From an uncultured Eubacteriales bacterium (lineage in GTDB: Bacteria > Bacillota > Clostridia > TANB77 > UBA1234), in assembly GCA_949283575.1 (NCBI GenBank), contig CASDSU010000028.1, forward strand, positions 254,849 through 318,848: a stretch of DNA of 64,000 bases, read 5' to 3'. Below are positions 17,482 to 26,828 of the stretch, piece after piece (within the stretch, counting starts at the first letter, position 1; the number at the start of each line of letters is the position of its first letter). The translations under genes were made by a program, and so were the position numbers. The notes beneath the pieces are model-generated. The model searched no databases. It was not told where the DNA came from and saw only the letters and a list, made by a program, of their open reading frames with translations.

Positions 17482-18678
17482 CTATCTCTTACCCATTAAT
17501 AAACTTGTTACTAGCGTTGTAAAAGGAATCGTAGTAACTAAACCAAAACTTCCTGCTATTGCACTTAAAATTTCTTCTAATAACATCTCTGAATTTATAA
17601 CATGTCTAAAATTATCACCCGTTACCATAAGTAACATTACTAATACCATAGAGCATCCTATATAAGCAAGTATCAATGTATTTGTCATAGTACCCATCAT
17701 ATCTTTACCAATATTCATTCCTGCCGAAAGCATTCTTTTTACAGAAATTTCATTATTTTCTTCTTTCAATTCATGAAGCGCTGAAGCTATTGACATGCTA
17801 ACATCCATACAAGCACCAAGCGCACCAATGATTATTCCTGCATATAACAATCCTTTAAAATCATACTTAACCATTTCTTCAGTTCCATATATAACTTGCT
17901 GACTAAGCGTGCCCGCTTCTTCTGAAATACCTGATAAATCCATTAGATTCCCAAATATAACAGCAAATATTCCAGCAATTAAAATTCCTCCTGTTGTACC
18001 CAAAATAGCAGCAAATGCTTTTTTATTAAATCCAGCTATGATAAATAAAACTATTATTGTTATTGCCACAGAAACTATTGTTGTTATAACAAGAGGATTT
18101 GCTCCTTCAATAAGTTTCGGAAGTATTATATAAAATATTGCCAATACCGTTATCATCAAACTAATTAAAGCTTTTACGCCTTTTTTCCCACCTATAATCA
18201 CAATGGCTAATGAATAAATTATCAAAATAATTAATAAATAATTCGTATTATCTCTCTCAGAAATTGCTGTGTCTTGGATTTTTCCATCTGGAGATATCGT
18301 CGTATGAACTATAACTTTATCACCCTTTTTAAGAGGTTTGCTCATTTCTTCAATTCCTGTATAAAAAGAAAGAGAATGTCTTATAATTTTTGTAGTATTG
18401 TAACCTTGATCTTTTATATGCACCTTTACATCTTGATAAGAAAAAGTATAATAATCATTTTTCTCCTCAAAAACTTCTCCAACTTCCTCAACAGTTCCTT
18501 TTAAATATAAGTACTCAAATTCGCTCGAAACACTATCATCATACAACCCCAGATCATAATCTTCTTCATATGATTCAACGTTATTATCTATATCATTTTC
18601 TTCACCACTTGTTTCAGTAGCATACACTACATTACAAATTCCAAAAACAATTATCAAAAGTAAAAAAAATTTTTTCAC
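17482..18678 (-). CDS. YibE/F family membrane protein
   Basis: 398 residues: a cleavable signal peptide (MKKFFLLLIIVFGICNVVYA), an acidic linker, an extracytoplasmic OB-like domain with KGDKVIVHTTISPDGKIQD, then a seven-helix or larger membrane domain from about residue 148 with IYSLAIVIIGGKKGVKALISL and the family stretch GALGACMDVSMSIASALHEL. The family is predicted to be a transporter but no substrate is proven. It precedes the CTP protease by 8 bases, so the two probably form an operon. Confidence 0.9.
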   Translation of the reverse strand: MKKFFLLLIIVFGICNVVYATETSGEENDIDNNVESYEEDYDLGLYDDSVSSEFEYLYLKGTVEEVGEVFEEKNDYYTFSYQDVKVHIKDQGYNTTKIIRHSLSFYTGIEEMSKPLKKGDKVIVHTTISPDGKIQDTAISERDNTNYLLIILIIYSLAIVIIGGKKGVKALISLMITVLAIFYIILPKLIEGANPLVITTIVSVAITIIVLFIIAGFNKKAFAAILGTTGGILIAGIFAVIFGNLMDLSGISEEAGTLSQQVIYGTEEMVKYDFKGLLYAGIIIGALGACMDVSMSIASALHELKEENNEISVKRMLSAGMNIGKDMMGTMTNTLILAYIGCSMVLVMLLMVTGDNFRHVINSEMLLEEILSAIAGSFGLVTTIPFTTLVTSLLMGKR

Positions 18679-18785
18679 AAAATCACTCCTAAAATATTTT
18701 ACAATTTACAATAATTTTACTACTTAGGAGTACCAAAATCAATTTTATTTCCCTACATACGCAATATTTTTTCATCACAAAAAAA

Positions 18786-19691
18786 TCACAATTTTCGCCT
18801 AATAAAATTCTTTCCCTTCAGTTCAATTATATATCCTTGCATTTCTAAAAGTGTTAATTTTGATAAAATTGTAGCCGTAGATTCTTTTAAATTCAAACAT
18901 ATATATTCCAATGAAGTAGGTTTATACTTTATATTTTTATAAATCTCTCTAAGTTCTGGCAAAATTGCCTCTTCGTATTCATTTATTTTTTTATCTTTCT
19001 GAAGATTCTCTTCTTTTCGTACATCATACTGCTTATATTTTTCAAATTTTGATAATACATCTTGAATATTCCTTACGCAAAAAGCACCTTCACTTAATAT
19101 TCGATTACCCCCTTCATATAATTCATCATTTATCCCACCAGGAACAGCAAATATTTTTTTATTTAAATTTTTAGCATATCTTATTGTTGTCAGTGATCCA
19201 CTTTTCTCCTTTGCTTCAATTAAAATTATTCCTTGAGATAACGCTGCTATGATTCTATTTCTCTCTATAAAATTTTTCTTCAACGGCGGATCATCTGGCA
19301 TATATTCTGTTATAACTGCTCCACCATTATTAATTATTTCATCTACTAGATTAATATTTTCTTTCGGATAAATATTATCAAATCCTCCACCCAAAACAGC
19401 AATTGTTTTTCCTTTGTTATTTATACAACCTCTATGAGCAGCAGAATCTATTCCGAGTGCAAGTCCACTTACAATAACAATATTTTTTTTATTCAATTTC
19501 TGTGCTGTGTCTGTTGCAAAAATTCTTCCAAATTCACTACAATTTCTACTTCCTACAATAGCCAAAGAAAAATCATTTAGTATATCTGCGTTTCCCCACA
19601 CATAAATCACATCCGGACAATCCGGCAAGTTTTCCAAGTTTTTTGGGAATCTCAAATCCCCTCTCTTCAAATATTTTATTTTATGTTTCAT
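18786..19691 (-). CDS. dprA: DNA-processing protein DprA
   Basis: About 301 residues. The Rossmann-like core has SGLALGIDSAAHRG, NRIIAALSQGIILIEA and GSLTTIRYA, and a winged-helix-like C-terminus follows. It loads RecA on incoming single strands in transformation. I chose ATG 19691 because AAAGGAT lies just upstream; it begins 2 bases after the yraN stop on the same strand. Together with yraN and comM it forms the common Clostridia cluster. Confidence 0.95.
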   Translation of the reverse strand: MKHKIKYLKRGDLRFPKNLENLPDCPDVIYVWGNADILNDFSLAIVGSRNCSEFGRIFATDTAQKLNKKNIVIVSGLALGIDSAAHRGCINNKGKTIAVLGGGFDNIYPKENINLVDEIINNGGAVITEYMPDDPPLKKNFIERNRIIAALSQGIILIEAKEKSGSLTTIRYAKNLNKKIFAVPGGINDELYEGGNRILSEGAFCVRNIQDVLSKFEKYKQYDVRKEENLQKDKKINEYEEAILPELREIYKNIKYKPTSLEYICLNLKESTATILSKLTLLEMQGYIIELKGKNFIRRKL

Positions 19692-19692
19692 T

Positions 19693-20088
19693 TTATCCTT
19701 TCTTAAAAAAAGTAGCATATGGATTATCTATAATAGCATTTTTTATATGTGCTATTCTTACTTTGTTCGATTCTAAAACATAAACCTCTATTACATCTAA
19801 CGACATTGGCACATCATACAACTCATTTATATATGTATAAAATTCTGCAACCTTATATATACGGTTCCTTTTTATAAAATCCACACTCTCCGCAGGCTTT
19901 CCAAAAACATCCTGTCCTCTTGTTTTAACTTCTATAAACGCAAGCTTATCGTTATATCTAGCAATTATATCTATTTCTCCAAACCTACAATAAAAATTAG
20001 TTTCAATAATTATATATCCCATTTTTTCTAAATATTCTCTTGCTAATTTTTCTCCTTTTTTTCCTAAGATTTTGTTTTCACTTTTCAT
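19693..20088 (-). CDS. yraN: YraN/UPF0102 family nuclease-like protein
   Basis: 131 residues, the usual size. GEIDIIARYNDKLAFIEVKTR is the PD-(D/E)XK nuclease-like core with the ExK pair. It sits between comM and dprA, overlapping or touching both. The biochemical role is not settled in the family; its constant neighbours point to DNA processing. Confidence 0.92.
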   Translation of the reverse strand: MKSENKILGKKGEKLAREYLEKMGYIIIETNFYCRFGEIDIIARYNDKLAFIEVKTRGQDVFGKPAESVDFIKRNRIYKVAEFYTYINELYDVPMSLDVIEVYVLESNKVRIAHIKNAIIDNPYATFFKKG

Positions 20089-20118
20089 TAAACCTATTTA
20101 CTCCTATATTAAATTTCA

Positions 20119-21651
20119 TTATTTTTTATAGTTCTTATCTAAAACTCTATATTGTATTGCTTCAGCAACATGTTCCATTTTTATATCTTCACTTCCTGCT
20201 AAATCAGCAATTGTCCTCGCAACCTTTATTATTCTATTGTAAGTTCTTACACTAAAACTATATTTAGTAAAAGCTTGCCTTAATAATTTATTTGTTATAG
20301 CATCTAACTTACAAAATTTATTTATAAGTTTATCTGTAAGTTCTGAATTGGATAAGATGCCATAATCCTTGTATCTTTCTTTTTGTATTTTTCTAGCAAT
20401 ATTAACTCTTTTTCTGATTTGAGCAGAGGTTTCTTTTTTATCATTTTCATGCAATTTTTCATATTCTATAGCCGGAACTTCTATGTGAATATCTATTCGA
20501 TCTAGCAATGGGCCACTTATCTTGTTCATATATTTTTGAATTTGTGAATCTGTACAAACGCAACGTTTTTTAGGATCCATAGCGTAACCGCAAGGACAAG
20601 GATTCATACTAGCAATGAATATAAAATTACACGGATATGTATACGAACAATTCATTCTAGAAATTGTAATTTTTCCGTCTTCTATCGGACTTCTCATTAC
20701 TTCCAAAGCATACCTATCAAACTCTGCAATCTCATCTAAATACAAAACGCCATAATGTGCCAAACTAATTTCTCCAGGCTTAGGTACACGACCACCTCCA
20801 GCCAAAGCAATTCCAGACGTAGTATGATGTGGTGCTCGAAATGGTCTAGATGTTATCAATGGCTGATTTGATGGTAAAATTCCTGCAACACTATGTATTT
20901 TCGTAATTTCCAAAGATTCATCAAAAGTTAAATCTGGTAATATCGTGTGAAGTCTCTTTGCAAGCATCGTTTTCCCTGTACCAGGACTACCAATCATTAG
21001 ACAATTATGTGCACCTGCCGCAACAATTTCCAAGGCTCGTTTAGAAATTTCTTGGCCTTTTATTTCGGAAAAATCGATATCTTCCTCCTCACTTTTTTGA
21101 AAAATTTCTTCTATATTAGCTTTAAATCTGTCAATAATATTATGATTATTTAAATGTTCTACAATTTCATTTAATGTTTTTGCTGGTATTATTTTCACAT
21201 CACTTACAACACCCGCTTCGTTCCTATTTTCATATGGAACAACTATGTTTTTTATGCCTAAATTTCTTGCTTCTATACACATTGGCAAAACACCATTAAT
21301 TTTATTTATTTTCCCGTCTAAAGAAAGTTCTCCTATAAAAACATATTCGTTAATTTTAGGACATTCTATTTCTCCAATATTATTTAATATTCCTATAGCT
21401 ATTGGCAGATCAAACGCTGATCCTTCCTTTCTTGTAGACGCAGGTGCCAAATTAACAATTATTTTTCTACTTTGTAATTCAAATCCAGAATTTTTTATTG
21501 CAGTCCTAACTCTTTCTTTTGATTCTCTCACACTAGCATCTGGTAATCCCACAATTTCCCACGACGGCAATCCATTGTTTATATCCACTTCTACATTAAT
21601 TAATTTACCTTCTATGCCGCTTAGCGACATTCCAAAAACACTTGATAACAT
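20119..21651 (-). CDS. comM: YifB/ComM family Mg-chelatase-like AAA+ ATPase
   Basis: 510 residues from ATG 21651, which has AGGAGG four bases upstream. The N-terminal part is the ChlI domain (INNGLPSWEIVGLPDASVRESKERV). The AAA+ Walker A is GSPGTGKTML near residue 218, Walker B is VLYLDEIAEF, and the C-terminal Mg-chelatase domain includes SVRTYNRIIKVARTIADL. ComM is a helicase promoting branch migration in natural transformation. First gene of the comM-yraN-dprA set. Confidence 0.94.
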   Translation of the reverse strand: MLSSVFGMSLSGIEGKLINVEVDINNGLPSWEIVGLPDASVRESKERVRTAIKNSGFELQSRKIIVNLAPASTRKEGSAFDLPIAIGILNNIGEIECPKINEYVFIGELSLDGKINKINGVLPMCIEARNLGIKNIVVPYENRNEAGVVSDVKIIPAKTLNEIVEHLNNHNIIDRFKANIEEIFQKSEEEDIDFSEIKGQEISKRALEIVAAGAHNCLMIGSPGTGKTMLAKRLHTILPDLTFDESLEITKIHSVAGILPSNQPLITSRPFRAPHHTTSGIALAGGGRVPKPGEISLAHYGVLYLDEIAEFDRYALEVMRSPIEDGKITISRMNCSYTYPCNFIFIASMNPCPCGYAMDPKKRCVCTDSQIQKYMNKISGPLLDRIDIHIEVPAIEYEKLHENDKKETSAQIRKRVNIARKIQKERYKDYGILSNSELTDKLINKFCKLDAITNKLLRQAFTKYSFSVRTYNRIIKVARTIADLAGSEDIKMEHVAEAIQYRVLDKNYKK

Positions 21652-21790
21652 AAAACCTCCTGAAATAATTTTTCTACTATTTTTATCCAAAAATTACATT
21701 GCATGATTAAAATTTTTACTTTATAATTAACTTATGTTTATTTACACGTCGAAATATTTAGTTTAAAGAAAGAACAAAGGAGAGGATGAA

Positions 21791-22669
21791 ATGAAAGGAA
21801 ATAAAGGTATATCGTTAATTGCTTTAGTAATCACAATTGTTATTATGATAGTACTAGCTGGTGTAACAATTTATTATGGAGTTCAAAAAAATATAGATAC
21901 AGCATATGAATCAGACAGATACACAGAAATGATGAATGTCAGTGAAGCTATTAAACAACGTGCATTAACCAACAGAATTGACCCTACTCGTTATAAATAT
22001 GTAGGAACACCATTAACAACAAGTTCTGCTAAAGTTGTTAACAATATTACTTATGCTGATGGTTGGTATCTATTAACACCTACTCAAACAGCCGAGTTAA
22101 GTCTAGAAAGTATTGAAAAAGAATACATTGTTAACTACTTAACTGGAGAAGTTGTTTCGTTAGAACCCGTAATAGTTGATGAAAAAGAATATTATTCATC
22201 TAATGACCTAAAAGAAGTTGTTGGTGATGAAGAAACAGAAATATCAGATGATATGTATGATGTAAATAAAGGTGTAAACAAACCTGTTTTATTAAAAGGA
22301 ATGATTCCTGTAAGAAATGTAAATGGAAAATGGATTGTTACAAATGCTGACGATAATAGATGGTACGATTATTTAGCAGAAAATAAGGTTTGGGCAAATG
22401 TAATGTTGTCTGATGAAGTTACAATTGAAGGATACACAAATGAAGATATTAAAAAATCTTCACTTGCTGAACTTGATGGACGTGAAATTGAAACAAATGG
22501 AAGTATGTTAGTTTGGTTACCAAGATGCACAACTAATGGTTCAAGTGTTGTATACAGTAAATTATTACAAGACTATACTGATGAAGGTTATACTTTAGAT
22601 TCTACTTTCGCTTCTGATTCATCAACAGGTATTTGGATTAGTAAATATGATGCTGAACTAAAATATTAA
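21791..22669 (+). CDS. Prepilin-type surface protein
   Basis: 292 residues. The leader MKGNKG is followed by ISLIALVITIVIMIVLAGVTI, a class III-like prepilin cleavage and membrane segment. The rest is an extracytoplasmic domain without a family I know, ending in WLPRCTTNG...GIWISKYDAELKY, a pattern seen in repeated surface proteins of Clostridia. AAAGGAGAGG precedes the ATG by 5-8 bases. It is the only plus-strand gene in this stretch and has its own terminator. Could be a minor pilin or a membrane-anchored adhesin. Confidence 0.8.
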   Translation: MKGNKGISLIALVITIVIMIVLAGVTIYYGVQKNIDTAYESDRYTEMMNVSEAIKQRALTNRIDPTRYKYVGTPLTTSSAKVVNNITYADGWYLLTPTQTAELSLESIEKEYIVNYLTGEVVSLEPVIVDEKEYYSSNDLKEVVGDEETEISDDMYDVNKGVNKPVLLKGMIPVRNVNGKWIVTNADDNRWYDYLAENKVWANVMLSDEVTIEGYTNEDIKKSSLAELDGREIETNGSMLVWLPRCTTNGSSVVYSKLLQDYTDEGYTLDSTFASDSSTGIWISKYDAELKY

Positions 22670-22683
22670 TTTAAATTTTTTAT

Positions 22684-22712
22684 ATCTCACCATTTTATGG
22701 TGAGATTTTTTT
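22684..22712 (+). terminator. Terminator of the prepilin-type gene
   Basis: ATCTCACC pairs with GGTGAGAT across a seven-base loop, followed by TTTTTT. Confidence 0.9.
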
Positions 22713-22723
22713 ATAAAAAATAT

Positions 22724-22753
22724 GGGGGCAAAAGTATTCATACTTTTACCCCC
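22724..22753 (-). terminator. Terminator of gyrA
   Basis: GGGGGTAAAAGTAT pairs with ATACTTTTGCCCCC on the minus strand and is followed by ATATTTTTT. It lies 13 bases past the gyrA stop. Confidence 0.93.
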
Positions 22754-22766
22754 ATTATTATTTTTC

Positions 22767-25211
22767 TTATTGATTGTACTTATCTAAATATTCTGTTTCA
22801 TTAACTCTTGCAATACTTACAACCTTTCCGCCATCACTGGTTCTCATCAAAGTAACACCTTGAGTTGAACGACCTAAAATACTTATATTTTGTACTTCTA
22901 ATCTGATAACTACCCCACTATCAGTTATTAGCATTATTTCATCATCTTCATTTACAACTTTTACTCCAACTACTTTGCCTGTCTTTGGTGTTGTTTTATA
23001 AGTTATTACACCTTTTCCTGCTCTTATTTGGACACGGTATTCTGAAACTTCAGTTCTCTTACCAAAACCATTCTCAGTTATTGCAAGTAAGAAAGTTTTG
23101 TCATGATATATAGGTTCCATACCAACAACGTAATCATCTTTTTCAAGTCTAATACCAATTACACCTTGTGAAACTCTACCTACCGCCTTTACATCAGCTT
23201 CATCAAATGTAATACTCATTCCTTCGTGTGTAACTAACACTATGTTTCTTTCACCATCAGTAAGTCTAACATTAATTAATTCGTCTCCATCCTTTAGTGA
23301 AATAGCCTGTAAGCCTGTCTTTCTCGAAGAATTATATTCCATTAACGCTGTCTTTTTAACAATACCATTCTTTGTTGCCATCAATAAATATTGACCTTCA
23401 ACAAATGCATGTATTGGAATAACAGCAGTAACTTTTTCATCACCATCTAATTGTAGTAAATTAACAATTGCCGTTCCTTTAGCCGTTCTACCAGCTTCAG
23501 GCACTTCATAACCTTTTAGCCTATAAACTTTACCTTTATTAGTAAAGAACATTATCATATCATGTGTTGATGTGACAAATAATTGTTCAACAAAATCTTC
23601 TTCTCTTGTCTGAATACCAGTTATGCCTCTTCCACCTCTCCTTTGTGTTTTATAAGTGTCTACAGGCATTCTCTTTATATATCCAAAATGAGTAAGAGCA
23701 ACAACTGTATTTTCTTCAGCTATTAAATCTTCATCATCCAAATCCCCATCATCTTTAACGATTTGTGTTCTTCTTTCGTCACCATATTTGTCTTTCATCT
23801 CAAGCAATTCTTCTTTAACAATTTCACATACCAATTTTTCACTAGCTAAAATTGCTCTATATCTCTCTATTAGCGCCATCAATTGCTTGTATTCTTCTTC
23901 AATCTTTTCTCTTTGCAATCCTGACAAAGTTTTTAATCTCATTTCAAGAATTGCATTTGCTTGTGCTTCAGAAAGACCAAAACGTTTCATAAGTCTTTCT
24001 GCAGCATCATCATACGCTGCACGAATAATTTTTATTATTTCATCAATATTATCAATTGCAATCTTTAAACCTTCTAATATATGAGCTCTTGCCAAAGCCT
24101 TATTCAAATCAAATTTTGTACGTTTTACAACAACTTCTTTTCTATGATCTAGATAACACTCTAACATCTCTCTAAGTGTTAAAACCTTTGGTCTATTGTT
24201 TACTAAAGCAAGCATTATTGCACCAAAAGTATCTTGCATTTGAGTATTTTTATATAATTGATTTAGTATTATGTTAGGATTTGCATCTCTCTTTAATTCA
24301 ATTACTATTCTCATACCCTCACGGTCTGATTCATCTCTCAAATCCGAAATTCCTTCAATCCTCTTATCTTTAACTAAATCAGCAATATGTTCAATTAACC
24401 TAGCTTTATTTACTTGATATGGAAGCTCTGAAACTATAATTCTATAACGTCCATTTCCATGTTCTTCAATTTCAGCTTTAGCGCGGACAATAATTTTTCC
24501 TCTACCTGTTTTGTATGCGTCTTTAATACCTTCTCTTCCTAAAATTAATGCACCTGTAGGAAAATCTGGACCTTTAATCTCAGCCATTAATTGTTCGTCT
24601 GTAACATCATCTTCATCAATCAATTTAACTAATGCATTTACAACTTCTGTCAAATTATGTGGTGGCACATTTGTAGCCATACCAACCGCAATACCCGATG
24701 AACCATTCACAAGAAGATTTGGTATCTTAGAAGGTAGAACCGTAGGTTCCATCAATTTCTCATCATAGTTAGGCATAAAGTCCACTGTATTCTTGTCTAT
24801 ATCTGCAAGCATATCTACTGAAATTTTTGGCATTTTTGCCTCTGTATACCTCATAGCCGCAGGACTATCACCATCAACACTACCAAAATTACCATGTCCG
24901 TTTATTAATCTATATCTTAGTGAGAAATCTTGAGCCATTCTTACTAATGCATCATATATAGAAGCATCACCATGAGGATGATATTTACCCATAACCTCAC
25001 CAACAATATAAGCCGATTTTCTAAAAGGTTTCTCCGGTGTAAGCCCCAAACCATCCATAGCATATAAAATTCTTCTATGAACAGGTTTTAAACCATCTCT
25101 AACATCAGGAAGCGCTCTTGAAACAATTACGCTCATCGCATAGTCAATATACGATTTTTTCATTTCTTTTTCTATATCTACATGAATTATTTTTTTTGCA
25201 TTTTCTTCCAT
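22767..25211 (-). CDS. gyrA: DNA gyrase subunit A
   Basis: 814 residues, usual length. The catalytic tyrosine is in AAMRYTEAKM near residue 120. The quinolone-resistance region reads HPHGDASIYDALVRMAQDFSLRYRLINGHGNFGS, with serine at the GyrA-83 equivalent. The GyrA box QRRGGRG near residue 522 marks it as gyrase rather than topoisomerase IV, and the six-bladed C-terminal wrapping domain follows. gyrB is not adjacent. It has its own terminator. Confidence 0.98.
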   Translation of the reverse strand: MEENAKKIIHVDIEKEMKKSYIDYAMSVIVSRALPDVRDGLKPVHRRILYAMDGLGLTPEKPFRKSAYIVGEVMGKYHPHGDASIYDALVRMAQDFSLRYRLINGHGNFGSVDGDSPAAMRYTEAKMPKISVDMLADIDKNTVDFMPNYDEKLMEPTVLPSKIPNLLVNGSSGIAVGMATNVPPHNLTEVVNALVKLIDEDDVTDEQLMAEIKGPDFPTGALILGREGIKDAYKTGRGKIIVRAKAEIEEHGNGRYRIIVSELPYQVNKARLIEHIADLVKDKRIEGISDLRDESDREGMRIVIELKRDANPNIILNQLYKNTQMQDTFGAIMLALVNNRPKVLTLREMLECYLDHRKEVVVKRTKFDLNKALARAHILEGLKIAIDNIDEIIKIIRAAYDDAAERLMKRFGLSEAQANAILEMRLKTLSGLQREKIEEEYKQLMALIERYRAILASEKLVCEIVKEELLEMKDKYGDERRTQIVKDDGDLDDEDLIAEENTVVALTHFGYIKRMPVDTYKTQRRGGRGITGIQTREEDFVEQLFVTSTHDMIMFFTNKGKVYRLKGYEVPEAGRTAKGTAIVNLLQLDGDEKVTAVIPIHAFVEGQYLLMATKNGIVKKTALMEYNSSRKTGLQAISLKDGDELINVRLTDGERNIVLVTHEGMSITFDEADVKAVGRVSQGVIGIRLEKDDYVVGMEPIYHDKTFLLAITENGFGKRTEVSEYRVQIRAGKGVITYKTTPKTGKVVGVKVVNEDDEIMLITDSGVVIRLEVQNISILGRSTQGVTLMRTSDGGKVVSIARVNETEYLDKYNQ

Positions 25212-25330
25212 TTCTTTTATCCCAACTTTCGTATAAAATAAGCATGAAAAGTTCTACTAAAACTTACGCATGAACCAATTTGCTTTAACACATAAATTAT
25301 ACTAAATAGGATAATTTATTGCAAGGAAAG

Positions 25331-25813
25331 TTATTCTTTTTTCCATGAAAAAATCTCATCAATAGCAACATTCTTCGTGTTTTTTATAACTTTTTTAGTC
25401 TCAGCTGGAATCTTTTTGAAAATATATAAAATTGAGTCAGTAGCTTTCTTCCAAAATGTTTTTGCGTCCTTATTCTTGACAGCAACAACAGCTTTTTTAC
25501 CATCATTGTATACAGAATAATTTAGTTTAAACTTTTCTTTTAGAAATTTTCTTGCAACAGAATCAAAAAATTCCTCAAAAACTCTTCCTACAGAACCCAA
25601 AAGTTTTAAAAATTTATTTTCTTTCTTCTTGTCAGGTTCTTTATTATTTTTCTCACCTGCTTGAGTTGTTTTGTTTTCATTTTTAATTTCTTCTATTTTC
25701 AACTCATCTTTTACTGTAGAAATCTTAAAAGAAACATTGTCCTTTTCTAAAACTTCAGAAAGTCCTTCCATGAATTTTTCATCTTTTAAAGCATCCTCCA
25801 TTTTTTCTTTCAA
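25331..25813 (-). CDS. Hypothetical charged protein, last gene of the VirB4/Tad-like operon
   Basis: About 160 residues, very rich in lysine and glutamate, with a disordered middle (ENKTTQAGEKNNKEPDKKKENK) and an amphipathic C-terminal half (FLKLLGSVGRVFEEFFDSVARKFLKEKF). The start is uncertain: the frame is open upstream to a TAA but offers only TTG at 25813, ATG at 25801 or non-standard codons, and none has a strong ribosome site. It may be an accessory part of the machine encoded upstream, or unrelated. Confidence 0.55.
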   Translation of the reverse strand: MKEKMEDALKDEKFMEGLSEVLEKDNVSFKISTVKDELKIEEIKNENKTTQAGEKNNKEPDKKKENKFLKLLGSVGRVFEEFFDSVARKFLKEKFKLNYSVYNDGKKAVVAVKNKDAKTFWKKATDSILYIFKKIPAETKKVIKNTKNVAIDEIFSWKKE

Positions 25814-25881
25814 GTCATCTTTAAAATCTTCAATATCTAAATTTATTTTTTACACAACCTTTCTCCCCCCTAATTAAAATT

Positions 25882-26814
25882 TTAATAATCTAGCTGTTTT
25901 ACTTTTTCGGATAAATATATTAGTATCCACATGCTAATAAAATTCCAATACAGTATACCTAGCCCTAATACACTATTTTTCATTATCATATAATTTTCAG
26001 CATTATTTCTAACATACGTAATATACACAATTATATTTAACAACATCAATATCAAAAGAACTAATCTTGCACTTTTTGTTTCTTCCAAACGTTTAGCTTT
26101 TTCTTTTTGAATTTCATTAATTGATTTATAGCTTTTATCTATTAATGATGAAAAGTTTCCTCCATACAAATAGCAATATTGTACATTCGAAAAAAACTCT
26201 TTAATTTTTAAAATTCCTATTTTTTCTTTTAGATGTTCTATCGCTGTTTCAAATTTAATACCACTATTAAGCTCAATGTTAAATTTTCTTATATAAGATT
26301 GTAACGGTTCAATTGTTTCAATACTTTGAAACGCTCCCACAACATCGTTACTTATTTTCGTATAATTTTTTAATTGTAATAAAAAATTCAAAAACACTTT
26401 CTCCATTTTTTGTAATTTGTAAGATATTATAGTTTTTATTATTACAAATGGAATTATCACACATGGAACTGATATAATAAGAGCAATTCCATGTACCTTA
26501 AAGATATTAAAAGCAAGTATATATACAATAATAGAACAAATAATTCCATATATGATTAACGAAACAGGATTTATTAAAATGTTTTGATTTATATTAGCAC
26601 TCTCTATCAATAAGCTAATCTTATACTTTATATTTAATTTCTCTACCAATTTAATCTTTTTGCTTTTTTCATAATTTTTTAAAAATTCTTTATAATACAA
26701 CTCATTCTTTTTATTTATGTATTTATTTATTTTTTCTAAACTTTTATTTTCTCTTATTCTTTCAATAAAAAGATAAATCGATATTCCTATCAATAAAAAA
26801 AGTAATATATTCAT
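25882..26814 (-). CDS. tadB-like: TadB-like type II secretion F-domain membrane protein
   Basis: About 310 residues with five likely membrane segments: one N-terminal, two around residues 85-135 (SLIIYGIICSIIVYILAF) and two C-terminal (LVLLILMLLNIIVYITYV). The cytoplasmic loop carries the T2SSF pattern FLNFLLQLKNYTKISNDVVGAF and FSNVQYCYLYGGNFSSLIDK. In Tad systems a TadB/TadC pair forms the inner-membrane platform turned by TadA; only one such protein is present here. I chose ATG 26814 with AAAGGTG 9 bases upstream; it follows the cpaF stop by 14 bases. Confidence 0.8.
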   Translation of the reverse strand: MNILLFLLIGISIYLFIERIRENKSLEKINKYINKKNELYYKEFLKNYEKSKKIKLVEKLNIKYKISLLIESANINQNILINPVSLIIYGIICSIIVYILAFNIFKVHGIALIISVPCVIIPFVIIKTIISYKLQKMEKVFLNFLLQLKNYTKISNDVVGAFQSIETIEPLQSYIRKFNIELNSGIKFETAIEHLKEKIGILKIKEFFSNVQYCYLYGGNFSSLIDKSYKSINEIQKEKAKRLEETKSARLVLLILMLLNIIVYITYVRNNAENYMIMKNSVLGLGILYWNFISMWILIYLSEKVKQLDY

Positions 26815-26828
26815 AAAATCTCTCACCT